From assembly GCF_001641265.1 (NCBI RefSeq), contig NW_020167532.1:992001-1056000 (forward strand): a DNA stretch of 64,000 bases, in the 5' to 3' direction. This document shows, piece by piece, positions 1 to 10,071 of this stretch. Both the position numbers and the translations under genes were made by a program. Each line of letters starts with the position of its first letter. Within the stretch, counting starts at the first letter, position 1. This DNA is from Pseudogymnoascus destructans. Taxonomy: Eukaryota > Ascomycota > Leotiomycetes > Thelebolales > Thelebolaceae. The notes below the pieces were generated by a model. That model was not told the origin of the DNA. It ran no database searches and saw only the letters and a list, made by a program, of their open reading frames with translations.

Positions 1-483
1 TGGTTGGGTAGGCCAGGGCTGCGCCATAGGCACTTGATATTGCAAATAGGGGTTGGTAAAAGCGTTATTCATTATTATATATAACTATACAATTGATAAT
101 ATATCTACGACTTCATTTTCCAACATTGGATTTTACTTATAATACTAACCTATTTAGGACCAGACTGCCAAGACCTGAGCTGCTACAGTGTAGCAGCTTT
201 AGACTACATTAGGAAATAGTGGCAACAGGGGGGCGCAAGGATTATGGTTACATCATTTCCTATCTAGGCTAAAGCTGCTACGCTGCTACACTCAAATTAC
301 GATGCTGAAGTGGCCTATTCGTCTGGCGTCGGCGGATCAGTTACCCCGGCCAAGCCAGAACTGCCTTACTAATACGCCCTCCCTTATTATCAAGGCATAC
401 ATATACAGCAGTTGTGGCTCGCATAGTAAATTCATGATTGAAGCAGCTCACACTCCGCAAACCATCGGCATGCTTCTATAGCT
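1..483. other. Gene-free left edge with an imperfect inverted repeat
   Basis: I see no coding region here. Positions 190-217 and 255-281 form an imperfect inverted repeat of about 27 bp separated by about 37 bp, built around GTAGCAGCTTTAG and its complement. It could be a small MITE-like remnant or a hairpin; nothing else supports a function. The rest is ordinary AT-leaning intergenic DNA and the probable promoter of the gene starting at 484. Confidence 0.4.
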
Positions 484-2084
484 ATGCCGCTGCGGACTCG
501 CCGTCTTCCTCGCGAGGATATCACATACTCCGTTGCGCAGGACAGAGAAGTGAACGTCCTGCATCAGCTTGAATACTGCGACAAGAAAGACAGGTTCTTT
601 GATTGTCTCTATCGTAAACGCAACTTGATGCAGGCAGTTGTCGCTCATCATTTGAGCCTCCAGTTACCGGATGCGTGCAATATAGCGGATATGTCGGAGT
701 GGCTCCATGGCAGCTTCAACGTGTGTGTCCCGGTCACCATTTTGACGTGGCAGGGGAAGCGCGTCCTTCTGCGGTTCCCATTACCATACCGTGTTGGAGA
801 CTCCTTTCAGCCAGGCAATGGAGACGAGAAGATTCGATGTGAGGCGGGCACCTATGCATGGCTTGACGAAAATTGTCCCGAGGTGCCGATTCCACGGTTA
901 TATGGCTTTGCGTTGTCTACAGGTCAGACGGTGTGTAGCGACAACTGGTAATTGAGATTTCAAATATTGATAATATCTAGTTCACACGGCTGGAAAGTTT
1001 ACCATTCTTACGTCAATATATCCAACGCTTACGCCGACACGTCTTGTCATGGCTCGGGTACCCCGTCCCTTCACGATATGTCCGACACGACATCGGAAGC
1101 TTAGTTTTAGCAGATGCAGGCTATCTATTGACCGAGTATATCGAGGAAACACAAGGAGAGATGCTCTCTAACACTTGGTTAGAAAAGCAGCACGATTCGA
1201 GGTTACAGACCAATCTTTTTCACGATCTTTCGCGAATTATCCTGAGTATCAGTCGAATTGCCTTACCAAGAATTGGCTCCTTTGTTATTGACAACGGTGG
1301 GTTCTTGAGCTTAACAAACCGACCACTCTCGATAGAGATCCAGGCACTGGAAAACGAGGAGGTTCCTACAAACATTCGAAGAGACTATACCTATACTACT
1401 GTCGATTCCTACATCGTCGATATGCTTGCTTTCCACGATAGTCGCCTTCGAAGCCAGCCGAATGCAATCAATGATATTAACGACTCTGTATCTCAGATGT
1501 CAGCCTTAGGGGCGATGCGTACGATTATGCCCCTCTTCTTGCGGCGGGAGCTGCGGCGCGGGCCCTTTGTTTTTACTTTGACAGATTTACACCAGAGCAA
1601 TATTTTTGTGGATAAAGACTGGCATATTACCTCGCTGGTAGACCTGGAATGGGGATGCTCTCGACCTATAGAGATGGTGGAACCACCTTTCTGGCTTACA
1701 AACAAAGGCGTCGATCAGATACTGCCGGACGAATTCAACAAGGTACGGGTTGAATTCATGGAGATTTTAGAAGAAGAGGAACAGTTGGCAGCGAGCAATA
1801 CTACTGAGAGGGGAGGGTTGCGACTGGCAGACGTAATGAACCAGGCTTGGGAGATGGGGACATTTTGGTATACGCTTGCGTTGTCTAGTCCGACTGGCCT
1901 TTTCCAATTGTTTTACCATCACATCCAGCCCCGGCTCATTAGCATCCACGACGAAGATCCAGACAACGTCATGCCGTACTACTGGGCACAGGACGTCTTT
2001 CAGATTATATCGCGCAAGTTATCCGATAAGAAAGAATATGACCAGCAGCTTCGCAAAGCTTTCGATGACTCTACGATAGAGTAA
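484..2084 (+). CDS. APH-like phosphotransferase / aminoglycoside phosphotransferase family protein (two exons)
   Basis: Predicted kinase-fold protein of 516 residues in exons 484-930 and 981-2084. The 50-bp intron 931-980 (GTGTGT...CTAG) keeps phase and joins a Thr codon to an FTRLE stretch. The family transfers phosphate to small molecules or proteins; fungal paralogues are numerous and their substrates are unknown. A brigade-like HQSNIF segment (about residue 355) resembles the catalytic loop HxDxxxxN, and the following DLEWG resembles the metal-binding DxD/DFE segment. The N-terminal half has the usual GSFN nucleotide-loop-like motif. No signal peptide or membrane segment is evident. It converges on a tiny minus-strand frame 10 bp after its stop. 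The family call is fairly secure; the substrate is unknown. Confidence 0.72.
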
Positions 2085-2094
2085 TCATCTTTAA

Positions 2095-2316
2095 TTATTT
2101 TTTACCTCCACTGCTCGACGAATCGCTTTTCGCAACTTCTTTCTCAAACGCTTTACTCAAACTGGCTGCTGCCCGTTCGTTCCGATTGTTATCTCTCTTC
2201 CTTTGCGCGGCCCGACCGGAGGAGCTAAGCTGCTGGAGGCTCTTGACGTTGCCCTTGACCCCAACCTCTGCCTCCTGACCGGGTTCTGACTTCTTGGATT
2301 TGGATTCACTAGCCAT
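2095..2316 (-). CDS. Small charged protein, unrecognised (73 aa)
   Basis: Open frame of 73 codons starting at the MASES methionine. An in-frame ATG eight codons upstream (2340) is less likely, because a plausible 5'-UTR intron (GTGAGT donor near 2382, ...TTCCAAG acceptor near 2323) would end just before the MASES start. The product is almost entirely Ser, Lys, Glu, Ala and Arg with no hydrophobic core, so it is probably disordered. It ends 10 bp from the stop of the convergent APH-like gene. I do not recognise a family. It may be a real small nuclear protein or a chance frame. Confidence 0.35.
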   Translation of the reverse strand: MASESKSKKSEPGQEAEVGVKGNVKSLQQLSSSGRAAQRKRDNNRNERAAASLSKAFEKEVAKSDSSSSGGKK

Positions 2317-2865
2317 TGTGGAGCTTGGAAATTCTTTCAAAATTTAGAAGGTTAAACATACTGGGATATCTCCTACTCACCTTGCTTCCTTAGCGGAGGC
2401 TAGATCTTCCGGAGATAGCTATGCTCAGTGATAAGATGTCGTCGAAATTGTAATTCCACGAGAGTGAAGGTATTTCTTTTTCGTTATCAGGATTATACGT
2501 ATTATCTTACCCTTATATTATATGCTTCTCCGAAGTGCACATATGTCTCATGTGATAGATGATGAATATGCACCACGACGTGGCCGTACGCCTCAAAGCA
2601 CTGGAGCCTAAATTATGCGGTTCTTTCGGCCACTTGCTTCTACGTGTGGCGGCTCCACCATTAGCGCGCCTGAGTTTCTGTCGCGGAAATAATAATTTGA
2701 ACAAGGATTGCCGAGTCTAGCTTTTCGAACGACAGGCATTGTTGTCCATCCTTTGAGAAACAATCGGCGTTGGGGTATTCCGAGTTTCGAGGAGTGGACA
2801 CAGGATTCTACAAACTTCTAGAGAGTTCGAGATGCTTATAATAAATGCTTATAAATATATATATA
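2317..2865. other. Intergenic, no gene seen
   Basis: AT-rich spacer between the small minus-strand frame and the first pogo transposon. Apart from the possible 5'-UTR intron near 2323-2382 and a TATAT-rich stretch abutting the transposon, I see nothing in it. Confidence 0.4.
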
Positions 2866-2913
2866 ACGTGGTTTATCAGTACGTCGGACATATCAGTACC
2901 TCGGACACTTTTC
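2866..2913 (+). repeat. Left terminal inverted repeat of pogo copy 1
   Basis: 48 bp, perfect complement of 4676-4723. Inside it a subterminal direct repeat (ATCAGTAC-G/C-TCGGACA) occurs twice in tandem with 17-bp spacing, a likely double transposase-binding site. Confidence 0.93.
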
Positions 2914-2963
2914 CCGAATTTCCTACCCTCTAACTTCACAACGCGTTTTTTCCACCTTTTATT

Positions 2964-4617
2964 ATGTCAGTGATTACCCAAGAAGCAAAAATCATTCTAG
3001 CTATCGAGGCTATCTGAACATCAAAAAATCTAAGTCGTCGGAAGGCTGCTAAGCTCTATGAAGTACCTCATTCTACACTCTGCGACAGAATGAACGGCCG
3101 AACTACTGTCTACGAACGCCGGCCTGCAATGATGAAATTAACTATACTAGAAGAGGAGGTGGTTATTCGGAATATACTTGATATGGATTCAAGAGGATTT
3201 GCACCCCGGCTTGCTGGTGTAGAAGATATGGCAAATTTTATACTCGAGTCGCGTGGAGGGAGGCGCGTCGGGAAGCTCTGGGCCCACCGATTTGTACAAC
3301 GACGTCCAGAATTAAAGACGCGTTTTAATCGCGTTTACGACTTCCAAAGGGCCTTGTGCGAAGATCCTGAACTAATTGGCGCGTGGTTTCGACTAGTGGA
3401 AAATATGAGGGCAAAATATGGTGTTTTGGACTGCGACTTCTATAACTTTGACGAAACTGGGTTTATGATGGGTGTGATTTGCCCTGCAATGGTTGTTACC
3501 CGTGCAGATCGACTTGGCAGAGGTAAGGCAGTTCAGCCAGGGAATCGGGAATGGGCTACAGCGATTGCTTGTATCAACAGTGACGGCTGGAGTATTCCTC
3601 CATTTTTGGTAGTTAAAGGCAAGAATCATCTTGCAAATTGGTATACAGACGGCGGCCTTCCACACAACTGGGTTGTTAAACCGACAAGCAATGGATGGAC
3701 AAACAATGAGATGGGTCTAGAATGGTTGAAACACTTCGACAAACATACTGCTGTTCGTGCAAGGGGTCCATATCGAATGCTGGTGTTAGACGGGCACGAG
3801 AGTCATGAATCGGCCGAGTTCCAAGAGTACTGCAAGGCACACAACATTATAACTCTTGGACTACCTCCCCACTCGTCTCATTTAACTCAGCCACTTGATG
3901 TCGGGTGCTTTAGTGTGTTGAAGCGGGCATATGGTCGGCAGATTGAGACCTTCATTAAGGCTCATATCAACCACATTACCAAGGTCGAGTTCTTTCTCGC
4001 CTTTAGAGCAGCATATCTGGAATCCATGACAGCCCAAAACGCCCAGTCCGGGTTCCGCGGAGCTGGCTTAGTGCCTTTCGACCCGCAAGCAGTGCTTTCA
4101 AAGCTTGACGTGAGGTTACGGACTCCAACTCCCTCTAGACCCTCTACTGCCAACACCAACCCTTGGGTCTCCCAGACCCCTTCCAACCCAACTGAAGCTC
4201 TTTCACAAACAACCCTCGTTCGAAATCGAATTGCCCATCACCAAGGAAGCTCGCCAACTCCACTCTTCGGGACAGTTATTGCATTGGCAAAGGGTACGGA
4301 GCGACTAGCACATGAGAACACCCTTCTGTCTGCTGAGGTACGTACCCTTCGAGCAGCCAACGAAGCCCTTAGCAAACGCCGCAGGGCTAAAAAGGCTCGT
4401 GTCCGTGAAGGAGGTGCACTTATAGTAGAGGATGCACAGGCTATTCGCACAGAAGGATGTGGATGAGCAGGTACGACACGACGTAAGTGCGGTTGGGGGT
4501 AGTCACAAGGAGGGGCAACCGTCTAGGCGATGCTGTGGGATCTGTGGAAAAGCTGGTCATAATGCGCGAACTTGTCAAGAAGCTATAGATATGTCTAGTT
4601 CATCTGATTCCGCTTAG
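2964..4617 (+). pseudogene. Pogo/Fot1 DDE transposase, broken by a nonsense codon and a frameshift
   Basis: Translation from 2964 gives an N-terminal Psq-type HTH interrupted by an in-frame TGA at 3015-3017; the frame then stays open from 3018 to 4466. The TGA would be CGA before a C-to-T change. The CENP-B-type HTH is followed by a DDE domain with YNFDETGFMMG, LVLDGHESH and QPLDVG blocks, the usual catalytic Asp positions. The C-terminal zinc knuckle (CGICGKAGHNARTC) lies in another frame at 4432-4617, so a frameshift falls at about 4430-4450. The intact relative at 52612 carries the same domains in one frame. An intron instead of the frameshift is possible but no good splice pair is evident. 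Confidence 0.88.
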
Positions 4618-4675
4618 TTATAGTTAATTTAATATGTTATGGTTGATTTATTGATATTCAAAGTAGAATGCCAAT

Positions 4676-4723
4676 GAAAAGTGTCCGAGGTACTGATATG
4701 TCCGACGTACTGATAAACCACGT
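4676..4723 (-). repeat. Right terminal inverted repeat of pogo copy 1
   Basis: 48 bp, perfect complement of the left terminus at 2866-2913; followed by the TA duplication at 4724-4725. It carries the same duplicated TCAGTAC-TCGGACA motif. Confidence 0.93.
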
Positions 4724-4844
4724 TATAGCATATTCTAGAATCTATAATCTAGGTATATATAGAGCCTTTAACTCCCTCCTTAACTAACTTTTCTATTAAA
4801 ACAAAAAGCAACAATAACAACACTTTATACTATCTTTACAATAA

Positions 4845-5007
4845 TATGTCTTCTTCTAAAGATCAATATAATAGCCCTAGCTATACTCTTCCTTTAGATA
4901 ACCTTCCTTGTATTTTTAAGGAAGGACTCTTTACTAGAGAGTTAAATCCTATTATTGAAAATAAAGAACGAACACTTACTATTAAGTGTACACAACCTAG
5001 TTGTAGG
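4845..5007 (+). pseudogene. AT-rich 5' coding fragment, possibly a hAT-type transposase start
   Basis: An ATG at 4845 opens 54 codons ending at a perfect GTAAGT donor-like site, preceded by a TATATATA box near 4755 and an A-rich leader. The AT-rich codon use (Asn, Lys, Ile) resembles the hAT fragment at 54406-54567 and is unlike host genes. The frame includes CTQPSCR, which could begin a zinc finger. Downstream the sequence changes to LTR-type repeats, so the rest of the gene is missing. The family assignment is a guess. Confidence 0.33.
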
Positions 5008-5168
5008 TAAGTTAACTTTATACTAATATCTATTAGGGCTATATATTGAAGTCAAGTCACATGGTATCAGTCACGTGAAGCGTAGCGAGATCGTAGCGTA
5101 GATATAGAGATTCGAGAGAATGCCCTTATGGCTTCTCTCATCAACGAGATCATCAATCATCAGAATAT

Positions 5169-5627
5169 TGTTACGGCTAAGTGCTAGTGCTATGGCTAGC
5201 GCTTACAGCTGCAACCTCACATGATGGATAACATTGGATATCATTGATATTATGTTATCCATGTTATCCACAGCGATCCACAGAATATCATGTGATGGAT
5301 AACATTGGATATCTTGGATATTATGTTATCCATGTTATCCATGGGGATCCACGGAATATCAGGTGATGGATAACATTGGATATCATGGATATTATGTTAT
5401 CCATGTTATCCATGTTATCCACGGATATCCCTTTGGCACGACGCCATTATATAAGTAGATAGTATTTCCTTAGATAGGAGCTTCATGCTCAACTCAATAT
5501 AGTATTCTTTACAATACTGTAACATGTTACTTGGAAAGCCTTTGTGTTTAATCCCCTGCCTCCTCTGTCAAGTCAACCTTATGCAAGAAACCTCTGTGTC
5601 TTCTATCATTTAGAAGTCAGCATTACA
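5169..5627 (+). repeat. LTR of a retrotransposon (family 1, copy 1), with 70-bp tandem repeats
   Basis: TGTTACGG...ATTACA ends, a TATATAAGTAGATAG promoter core near 5450, and a 3' half that is nearly identical to 55660-55849 identify an LTR. Between about 5223 and 5433 there are three tandem units of 70-71 bp, each with GGATAACAT and its complement ATGTTATCC, so each can fold. The second copy lacks this array. No exact target duplication was found (AATAT before, AGTAT after). Confidence 0.7.
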
Positions 5628-5694
5628 AGTATCAAGGATTACGATTACTCCCTACAGCCCCATCGTAGTACTAAGCTTCCTACACCTCCACAGG

Positions 5695-5706
5695 TTATGA
5701 GCCCGG
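5695..5706 (+). other. Copia-type primer-binding site (half tRNA-iMet)
   Basis: GGTTATGAGCCC is complementary to the anticodon arm of initiator tRNA-Met (GGGCTCATAACC). Such internal, half-tRNA priming is established for copia-type elements. The same site follows the LTR at 28505. Here it follows ...CCTCCACA, so it marks the 5' end of a Copia element whose body is gone. Confidence 0.6.
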
Positions 5707-5747
5707 TGCAACTACCACATCAACTGTAAGATCATTCTCCTCATCGT

Positions 5748-5965
5748 TGTTACGATATCAAGTGCGCCTTGCAGCTCGAGTGGGGGTTCAGGGGTGTGGG
5801 GAGTTTGTCGGGGTTGGAGCGAAGTTTTCAGTTGTGGAGTGAATTCTCAGAACTGGTCTCGCTAAAGAGAATTCACTCTACAACAACATAGCTGTCGAGC
5901 CACTTCTCGAGTCCTCCTCTTCTCTTTCCTTTCTTCTCTAGATTGAGTTTAATTCATAATACCCA
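5748..5965 (+). repeat. Gypsy 5' LTR (copy of the LTR at 34333-34553)
   Basis: TGTTACGATATC...ATACCCA, 218 bp, closely matching the complement of 34333-34553. It is followed after two bases by TGGCGCCC (5968-5975), a tRNA 3'-end-type primer-binding site, and about 15 more bases shared with the Gypsy leader. Homology then stops, so the element was truncated just inside its 5' LTR. It holds an internal palindrome around GAGTGAATTCTC...GAGAATTCACTC. Confidence 0.8.
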
Positions 5966-5975
5966 ACTGGCGCCC

Positions 5976-6425
5976 TATGCCTTGGTGAACCATCACACTT
6001 TCCTCGCCCGTGCGGCAATGCTTCTTACAATGAAGGAGAAGCGGTCTATCAACCCGCCAGTGCCTTCACCTTGGAATCCTCTTCCAGCATGCCAGGCACA
6101 GCAATTGGTAAGTGGTAGTGGAGATGAAGAAGTCGTTATCATTGATGACAATGATATTCAATCTTCTCCATCACCACTTGACCGTTCTTACCAGCCTTCT
6201 CCTTCGCCGCATCCATCTGTTGCTTCTCGGCGTTCTCAGATGCATAACGCCACCATCCTGGATAACGACATAAAAAGAGCGCCTCATCTCTATGGTAGAA
6301 GATCTAGTGAAGACGCTTTCTTTACCACTGCCTCTACATCCAGAGGCGCTGATGGGAACTTCAAATTCCACTGAAGGCTCAAGAGGAGCGGCTTCAAGCT
6401 GTGTTCGCCACTCAGTTTGAACATA
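5976..6425. other. Unrecognised sequence between a Gypsy LTR and a Harbinger fragment
   Basis: A plus-strand open frame spans 5943-6374 but starts inside the Gypsy LTR, so it is a junction product. The encoded Ser/Pro-rich text has no recognisable domain. It may be the second, DNA-binding gene of the neighbouring PIF/Harbinger element, which such elements carry, but I see no Myb motif to prove that. Confidence 0.3.
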
Positions 6426-8376
6426 TTAAAAGAGAACATCAATTGTTGGCGGACTGACTTTGAATCGATGTGATATCTGATTACCAGCCATACAAGTATG
6501 GCAATTCGTCAGGAGAATAGCAACCGCAAAGTAAGCTGCTACCGGTTGGCTTCCTGACTTTAACCCCTTATTAAAGGCAGTATATATAAATAGCTGTTGG
6601 ATTCGACTGAAGCAATTCTCATCTGCAATCTGTACTGATGAGAGTGAGCAGTTAAACGCCTTCTCTTCATGTGATAAATGACGCCACCCACTTATATGAG
6701 TAAATGGGCTCATGATACCAGTTGTGCACTAATACGCTGGATCACCATATAGGAAGAGCCATTCAGAATCTTCTTTGCCTTCCATAATCTGCTCGAGTTT
6801 GGCTTCGCAGCCAGACTCTTGCCACATCATCCAATTGTTTGCCGTTCCAAGAAAGGTGTCATGACACTCCTTCGATATTTGTGTCATGACCCTTCGATTC
6901 GCTTTAGTCTCTAGTACTTATTTCACTATGTCATTCACTTCACCTGCTTCGCTCACTTCGCTCACTTCGCTTCACTTGCTGACCTAGATCAGCCCAAATG
7001 TTGACTACTGGCTTAGGCTCTCTTGTTATTGGCTTGCTGCACTAGGGCTCGCTTAGCTAGGGTTCAGTTAATTAGTGCCTTCGCTTATTTGGCACTAGGG
7101 ATTTTTACGTTATATAAGCATTTATTGCTCATGTCTCTTATTGATCTTTAGCTAGCAAATTATATACTACTTGGCCTTCTTGCAATTCCTCCTGCTTCGA
7201 CTTACTTTGCATTCCCTTACTCGAGTCGAACCACTTGGCCAACCTGTTAGTCTCACCACTTGACCCCTGTGGTATAAAGTATATGCTTTGGAGCCTGAAT
7301 TACTATACCTTGTCCTACTGCTTCGAGTATCGAAGTCTTCACATTATACTTCGGATACTTCTGCAGACTTGAAGGTCAGCCTCAGTTCGAACTGTCCTTA
7401 CAAAAGGGGCCACAAACTGATGACGCCAGATCATCTGGTGTTACAACAGCTTGCCATTGCTGGCCATGCTGATGCTTATGGCCGTTATATACTTGTAAGG
7501 ACACAGGGCACCCAGCTCACAGTAATAGCATATGAGAGTGCGAGTCGGAGGCTAAACAGATGCTATCCTATAGGTCTACTACGAAGGATACAAAAAAGAT
7601 GATGAGGAACCCCGTTGGGTCAATCCCCTTAAGTACCCGAAACGGGTCCGACTCGGCTAACCTGCCCTAACTCTCCCCACGTGACTGTAACCTGCCCGAC
7701 TCCAATCCTTTCCATCACTGAGGGTGGAGGCATCGTTACAATACTGCACGCTGGGCTTCATCAGGACCTGACGGACGTAAGAATCCTCGAAATGTGCCGT
7801 CTACGAAGCCCCATATACGAGGGCATTGGCCAATAGCTTCTATAGCTATAGAGAACTCTTGCATCTTATCATATGTTAGATGAGAGGCCCACACTAGAGT
7901 TGAAGCAAACTGGCCAAGCAAATACTGACAGGTATCATTGAATATGATACTTAACCAGGTGCTAGATCTTCCAAAGATCCCAATGCAAGTGCTCCACCGG
8001 CGGGGATATGCCAGGCAGATGAGTACGACACATAAAGCAGCCTCGGGGTCAGCAACAACCCGGTGACGATATACAAGATCTTCGAGCCGAAGAAGGGGTA
8101 AGAGATACCAGATCTCTTCAATTGAGAAGCTAGATAGTATTTAGTATAATATATAATCAAATAAGAGCTGACTTACCGTAAATAATGCTTCACTTTGACT
8201 GGGGAGTCTTGCCCCCACGCTTCGAGAGTCCATGACATAGACTCATACTCAAACGGCGCCCAGTATCGACACTGTAAGGCCTCAATATAAAGCCGCTGGC
8301 GACGACGACGTTGTCGTAGAAGTAGTATACTGGTAGCTATCATTGCCACCAGCAATTGCTGCCTCCGAATTGGCAT
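6426..8376 (-). pseudogene. PIF/Harbinger (DDE_Tnp_4) transposase, split by an 884-bp insertion
   Basis: The N-terminal part starts at 8376; exon 8376-8177, intron 8130-8176 (GTAAGT...CTAG) and exon 8129-7741 translate to a typical Harbinger text: EIWYLLPLLRLEDLVYRHR, FGRSSTWLS, then IWGFVDGTFRGF with the first catalytic Asp. After QRAV the frame runs into a repeat. The C-terminal part resumes at about 6856 down to 6426: FLGTANNWMMWQESG, LYGDPAY with the second Asp, VQIADENCFSRIQ and a SPPTID tail. About 30 residues between the halves are missing, and a TAG at 6731-6729 interrupts GDPAY. Both halves match the family in order, so this is one gene broken by insertion, deletion and a nonsense codon. 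Confidence 0.8.
6857..7740 (+). repeat. LTR-like repeat inserted in the Harbinger transposase
   Basis: Ends TGTCATGAC...CATCGTTACA (TGT...ACA), 884 bp, exactly filling the gap between the two halves of the Harbinger gene. It has a TTATATAAGC promoter-like core near 7110 and a short run of CTTCGCTCA repeats near 6955. No target duplication is visible, in keeping with the loss of transposase sequence at the junction. A solo LTR is the simplest reading; no second copy is in the window. Confidence 0.5.
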
Positions 8377-8407
8377 TCTAACGCTATGTGATGATTTTTT
8401 CCACCAC

Positions 8408-9186
8408 TGTCATGACCAAAAGGTACTTGTCCACAATGACTACATCATTGCTCCTTAGTTACTGGGCCGATATGACCACATAGCATATCTCTACAACCCT
8501 CTATGATTCATTACATGACATCACTCCTTAGTTACTGGGCTAATACTACACATGACATATCTCTATCAACTAGAGGGCTAGGAACATGAACGATAGCTCC
8601 AAAAGCTTCTACAACCATCTATGATTCATTACACGTCATTGCTCCTTAGTTACCCACAAGATTGGTTAAGTTATGACATAATCTGTCTATAGGGGTACTC
8701 TGACCTTGGACCTCCTTTCACTTCCTATAGGCTAGGAACCTAGGAGATGGTTCTATGGGATTCTCTTACGTCGACTACAGTTACCAAGCCTGGTTAGTCA
8801 TGGAAAGTCTTGGAAAATGAGAGAACTACACTCCTTTAGCATAAATAGGATTGCCCTTTCCTTAAGAAAGGGCAAGCAGACAATACAGTAAATCGACTAT
8901 CACATACTTCCACGTCTTTTCCAAGCTTCCAAGCATTGATCTTGTTACTCCGTGTTTCTGAAAAGTCAGTGAGGTGCTAACCTCTGACTTATCCCTGAGT
9001 TCTCAGACTCAACATTTGTACAACTTGTCTAAACCACTCCACTACATCATACACTTGATTGCTGCGTTGTGGAATAGTCTAAGCTACAACCCTTTGGCTC
9101 TTTTTCCTAAGACAGTGTGTTGTCTTAGTAAAATCATCCCTTCCTTGGGTGGCTAGATTCTCACATCTGGTGCACCCACCATTACA
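8408..9186 (+). repeat. Dispersed LTR-like repeat family A, copy 1
   Basis: 779 bp with ends TGTCATGACC...CCACCATTACA. From about 8443 it is closely similar to 30112-30874, and its last 315 bp recur at 54985-55298 (plus) and in part, inverted, at 54646-54866 and 54866-54984. It holds the internal motif CTATGATTCATTACA several times and an AAGAAAGGGC inverted pair near 8860. Its right end truncates a DUF3723-like gene. No coding capacity. A solo LTR is likely; a non-autonomous element cannot be ruled out. Confidence 0.6.
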
Positions 9187-9195
9187 GACGGCTAG

Positions 9196-10071
9196 CCTAA
9201 GATTCAGGTCGCCGAGAATGCTTTTGTGTACGGGCAGGGGACGTGCGGAGACCAAGTCGATCTCGGGTACCGGCAGATCATTGCGTATGCCATGCGGCAC
9301 TTCGCGGATATGCCAAAGGAACCAGTGAAGGAGGACCGTGTGATGCAGCCTGCAGCGATAGCAGATCGAGCCGTCCTCCGCCGCTTTGCTGACTTGGCTG
9401 ACCAGCTGGGGTTTACCAGCCCCAGGATAAAGCATTTGCAACAGTACCCAACTGCACTCGCCGAGCAAACCCCACCATCAGAGCACCCTCCCCTCGTTAC
9501 ATCAGGATCTGGGGTAGGGATAGCTCATAGATGCGGCACCCCACTCAGGCCGAAATTCAACGAGGACCGGAAATTTTGGTTTATCAATCACCTCCATGAT
9601 GAGAGGGAGCAGCAAGGCAACGCCATCACGAACTTCTTCGTCCGAAAACAAATTTATCTCGCCTTCTTTGGCTGGCCGACCTGGAGGCCTACTGCCCAGG
9701 GTGGTAGCCATGGCCGCTCTCCATCTCTCTGTCCTGTTCCAGACTTCGGAGATTTACCTCGAGACCCAAGCCCTGATGCTCAACAGCACATGGTCGGGTC
9801 CCGAACGGACCAAACCCTCCCTCCACCATACCGTACTAAACACATCCGTACCTGCATACCCAAGAATCGCCCGCCAGCGTGTGTGATCAGCGCCCCAAAA
9901 AAACACGGGATTTCAACGTGGGTAGCCGATGCTCATCTCATTTCCCTTCACTTTCTGCTTCCTTCGTTCCTTCTTTGCAGTACTACGTCCAGGCTACATT
10001 TGCGCGAGGCGTTCAGTGGCCATTTCCGCGGACGGGACGGGCTTTGCTTGCTTGCTTCTGGAATACTATAA
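9196..10071 (+). pseudogene. DUF3723-like protein, 5'-truncated fragment
   Basis: The frame opens after a TAG at 9193-9195, a few bases from the end of the repeat at 9186, and reads AENAFVYGQGTCGD, RQIIAYAMRHF, ADRAVLRRFADLADQLGF and HLQQYP. This resembles the conserved core of DUF3723, a fungal family of unknown function often found in accessory regions and as cargo of Starship elements (established knowledge, from memory). The usual N-terminal portion is absent, cut by the repeat. Beyond about 9700 the translation no longer looks like the family and may be chance frame. No captain-type tyrosine recombinase (DUF3435) is in the window. Confidence 0.5.

Larger units (their letters stand above)
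2866..4723 (+). mobile_element. Pogo/Fot1-type DNA transposon, copy 1 (degraded transposase, perfect termini)
   Basis: The 1858-bp element is bounded by perfect 48-bp terminal inverted repeats (2866-2913 and 4676-4723) and flanked by TA at 2864-2865 and 4724-4725, the target duplication of Tc1/mariner/pogo elements. The only gene inside is a transposase on the plus strand with one nonsense codon and a late frameshift. Its size and architecture nearly match the second element at 52514-54373 (1860 bp), but the terminal sequences differ beyond the shared ACGT ends. It is probably immobile by itself but has intact ends that a related transposase might recognise. Confidence 0.93.

Noticed and set aside
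4432..4617. Separate small zinc-knuckle gene
   Set aside because: The intact relative at 52612 has the knuckle at its own C-terminus, so this is the frameshifted tail of the same transposase.
5223..5433. Evenly spaced repeats that could look like a CRISPR array
   Set aside because: Only three units of 70 bp that are adjacent without unique spacers, inside an LTR of a eukaryotic retroelement.
7288..7602. 104-residue plus-strand frame
   Set aside because: Lies inside the 884-bp LTR-like repeat and has no recognisable domain.
9226..10071. Whole 281-codon frame as an intact gene
   Set aside because: The start is not an ATG, the left side is cut by a repeat, and only the first 90 or so residues resemble a family.
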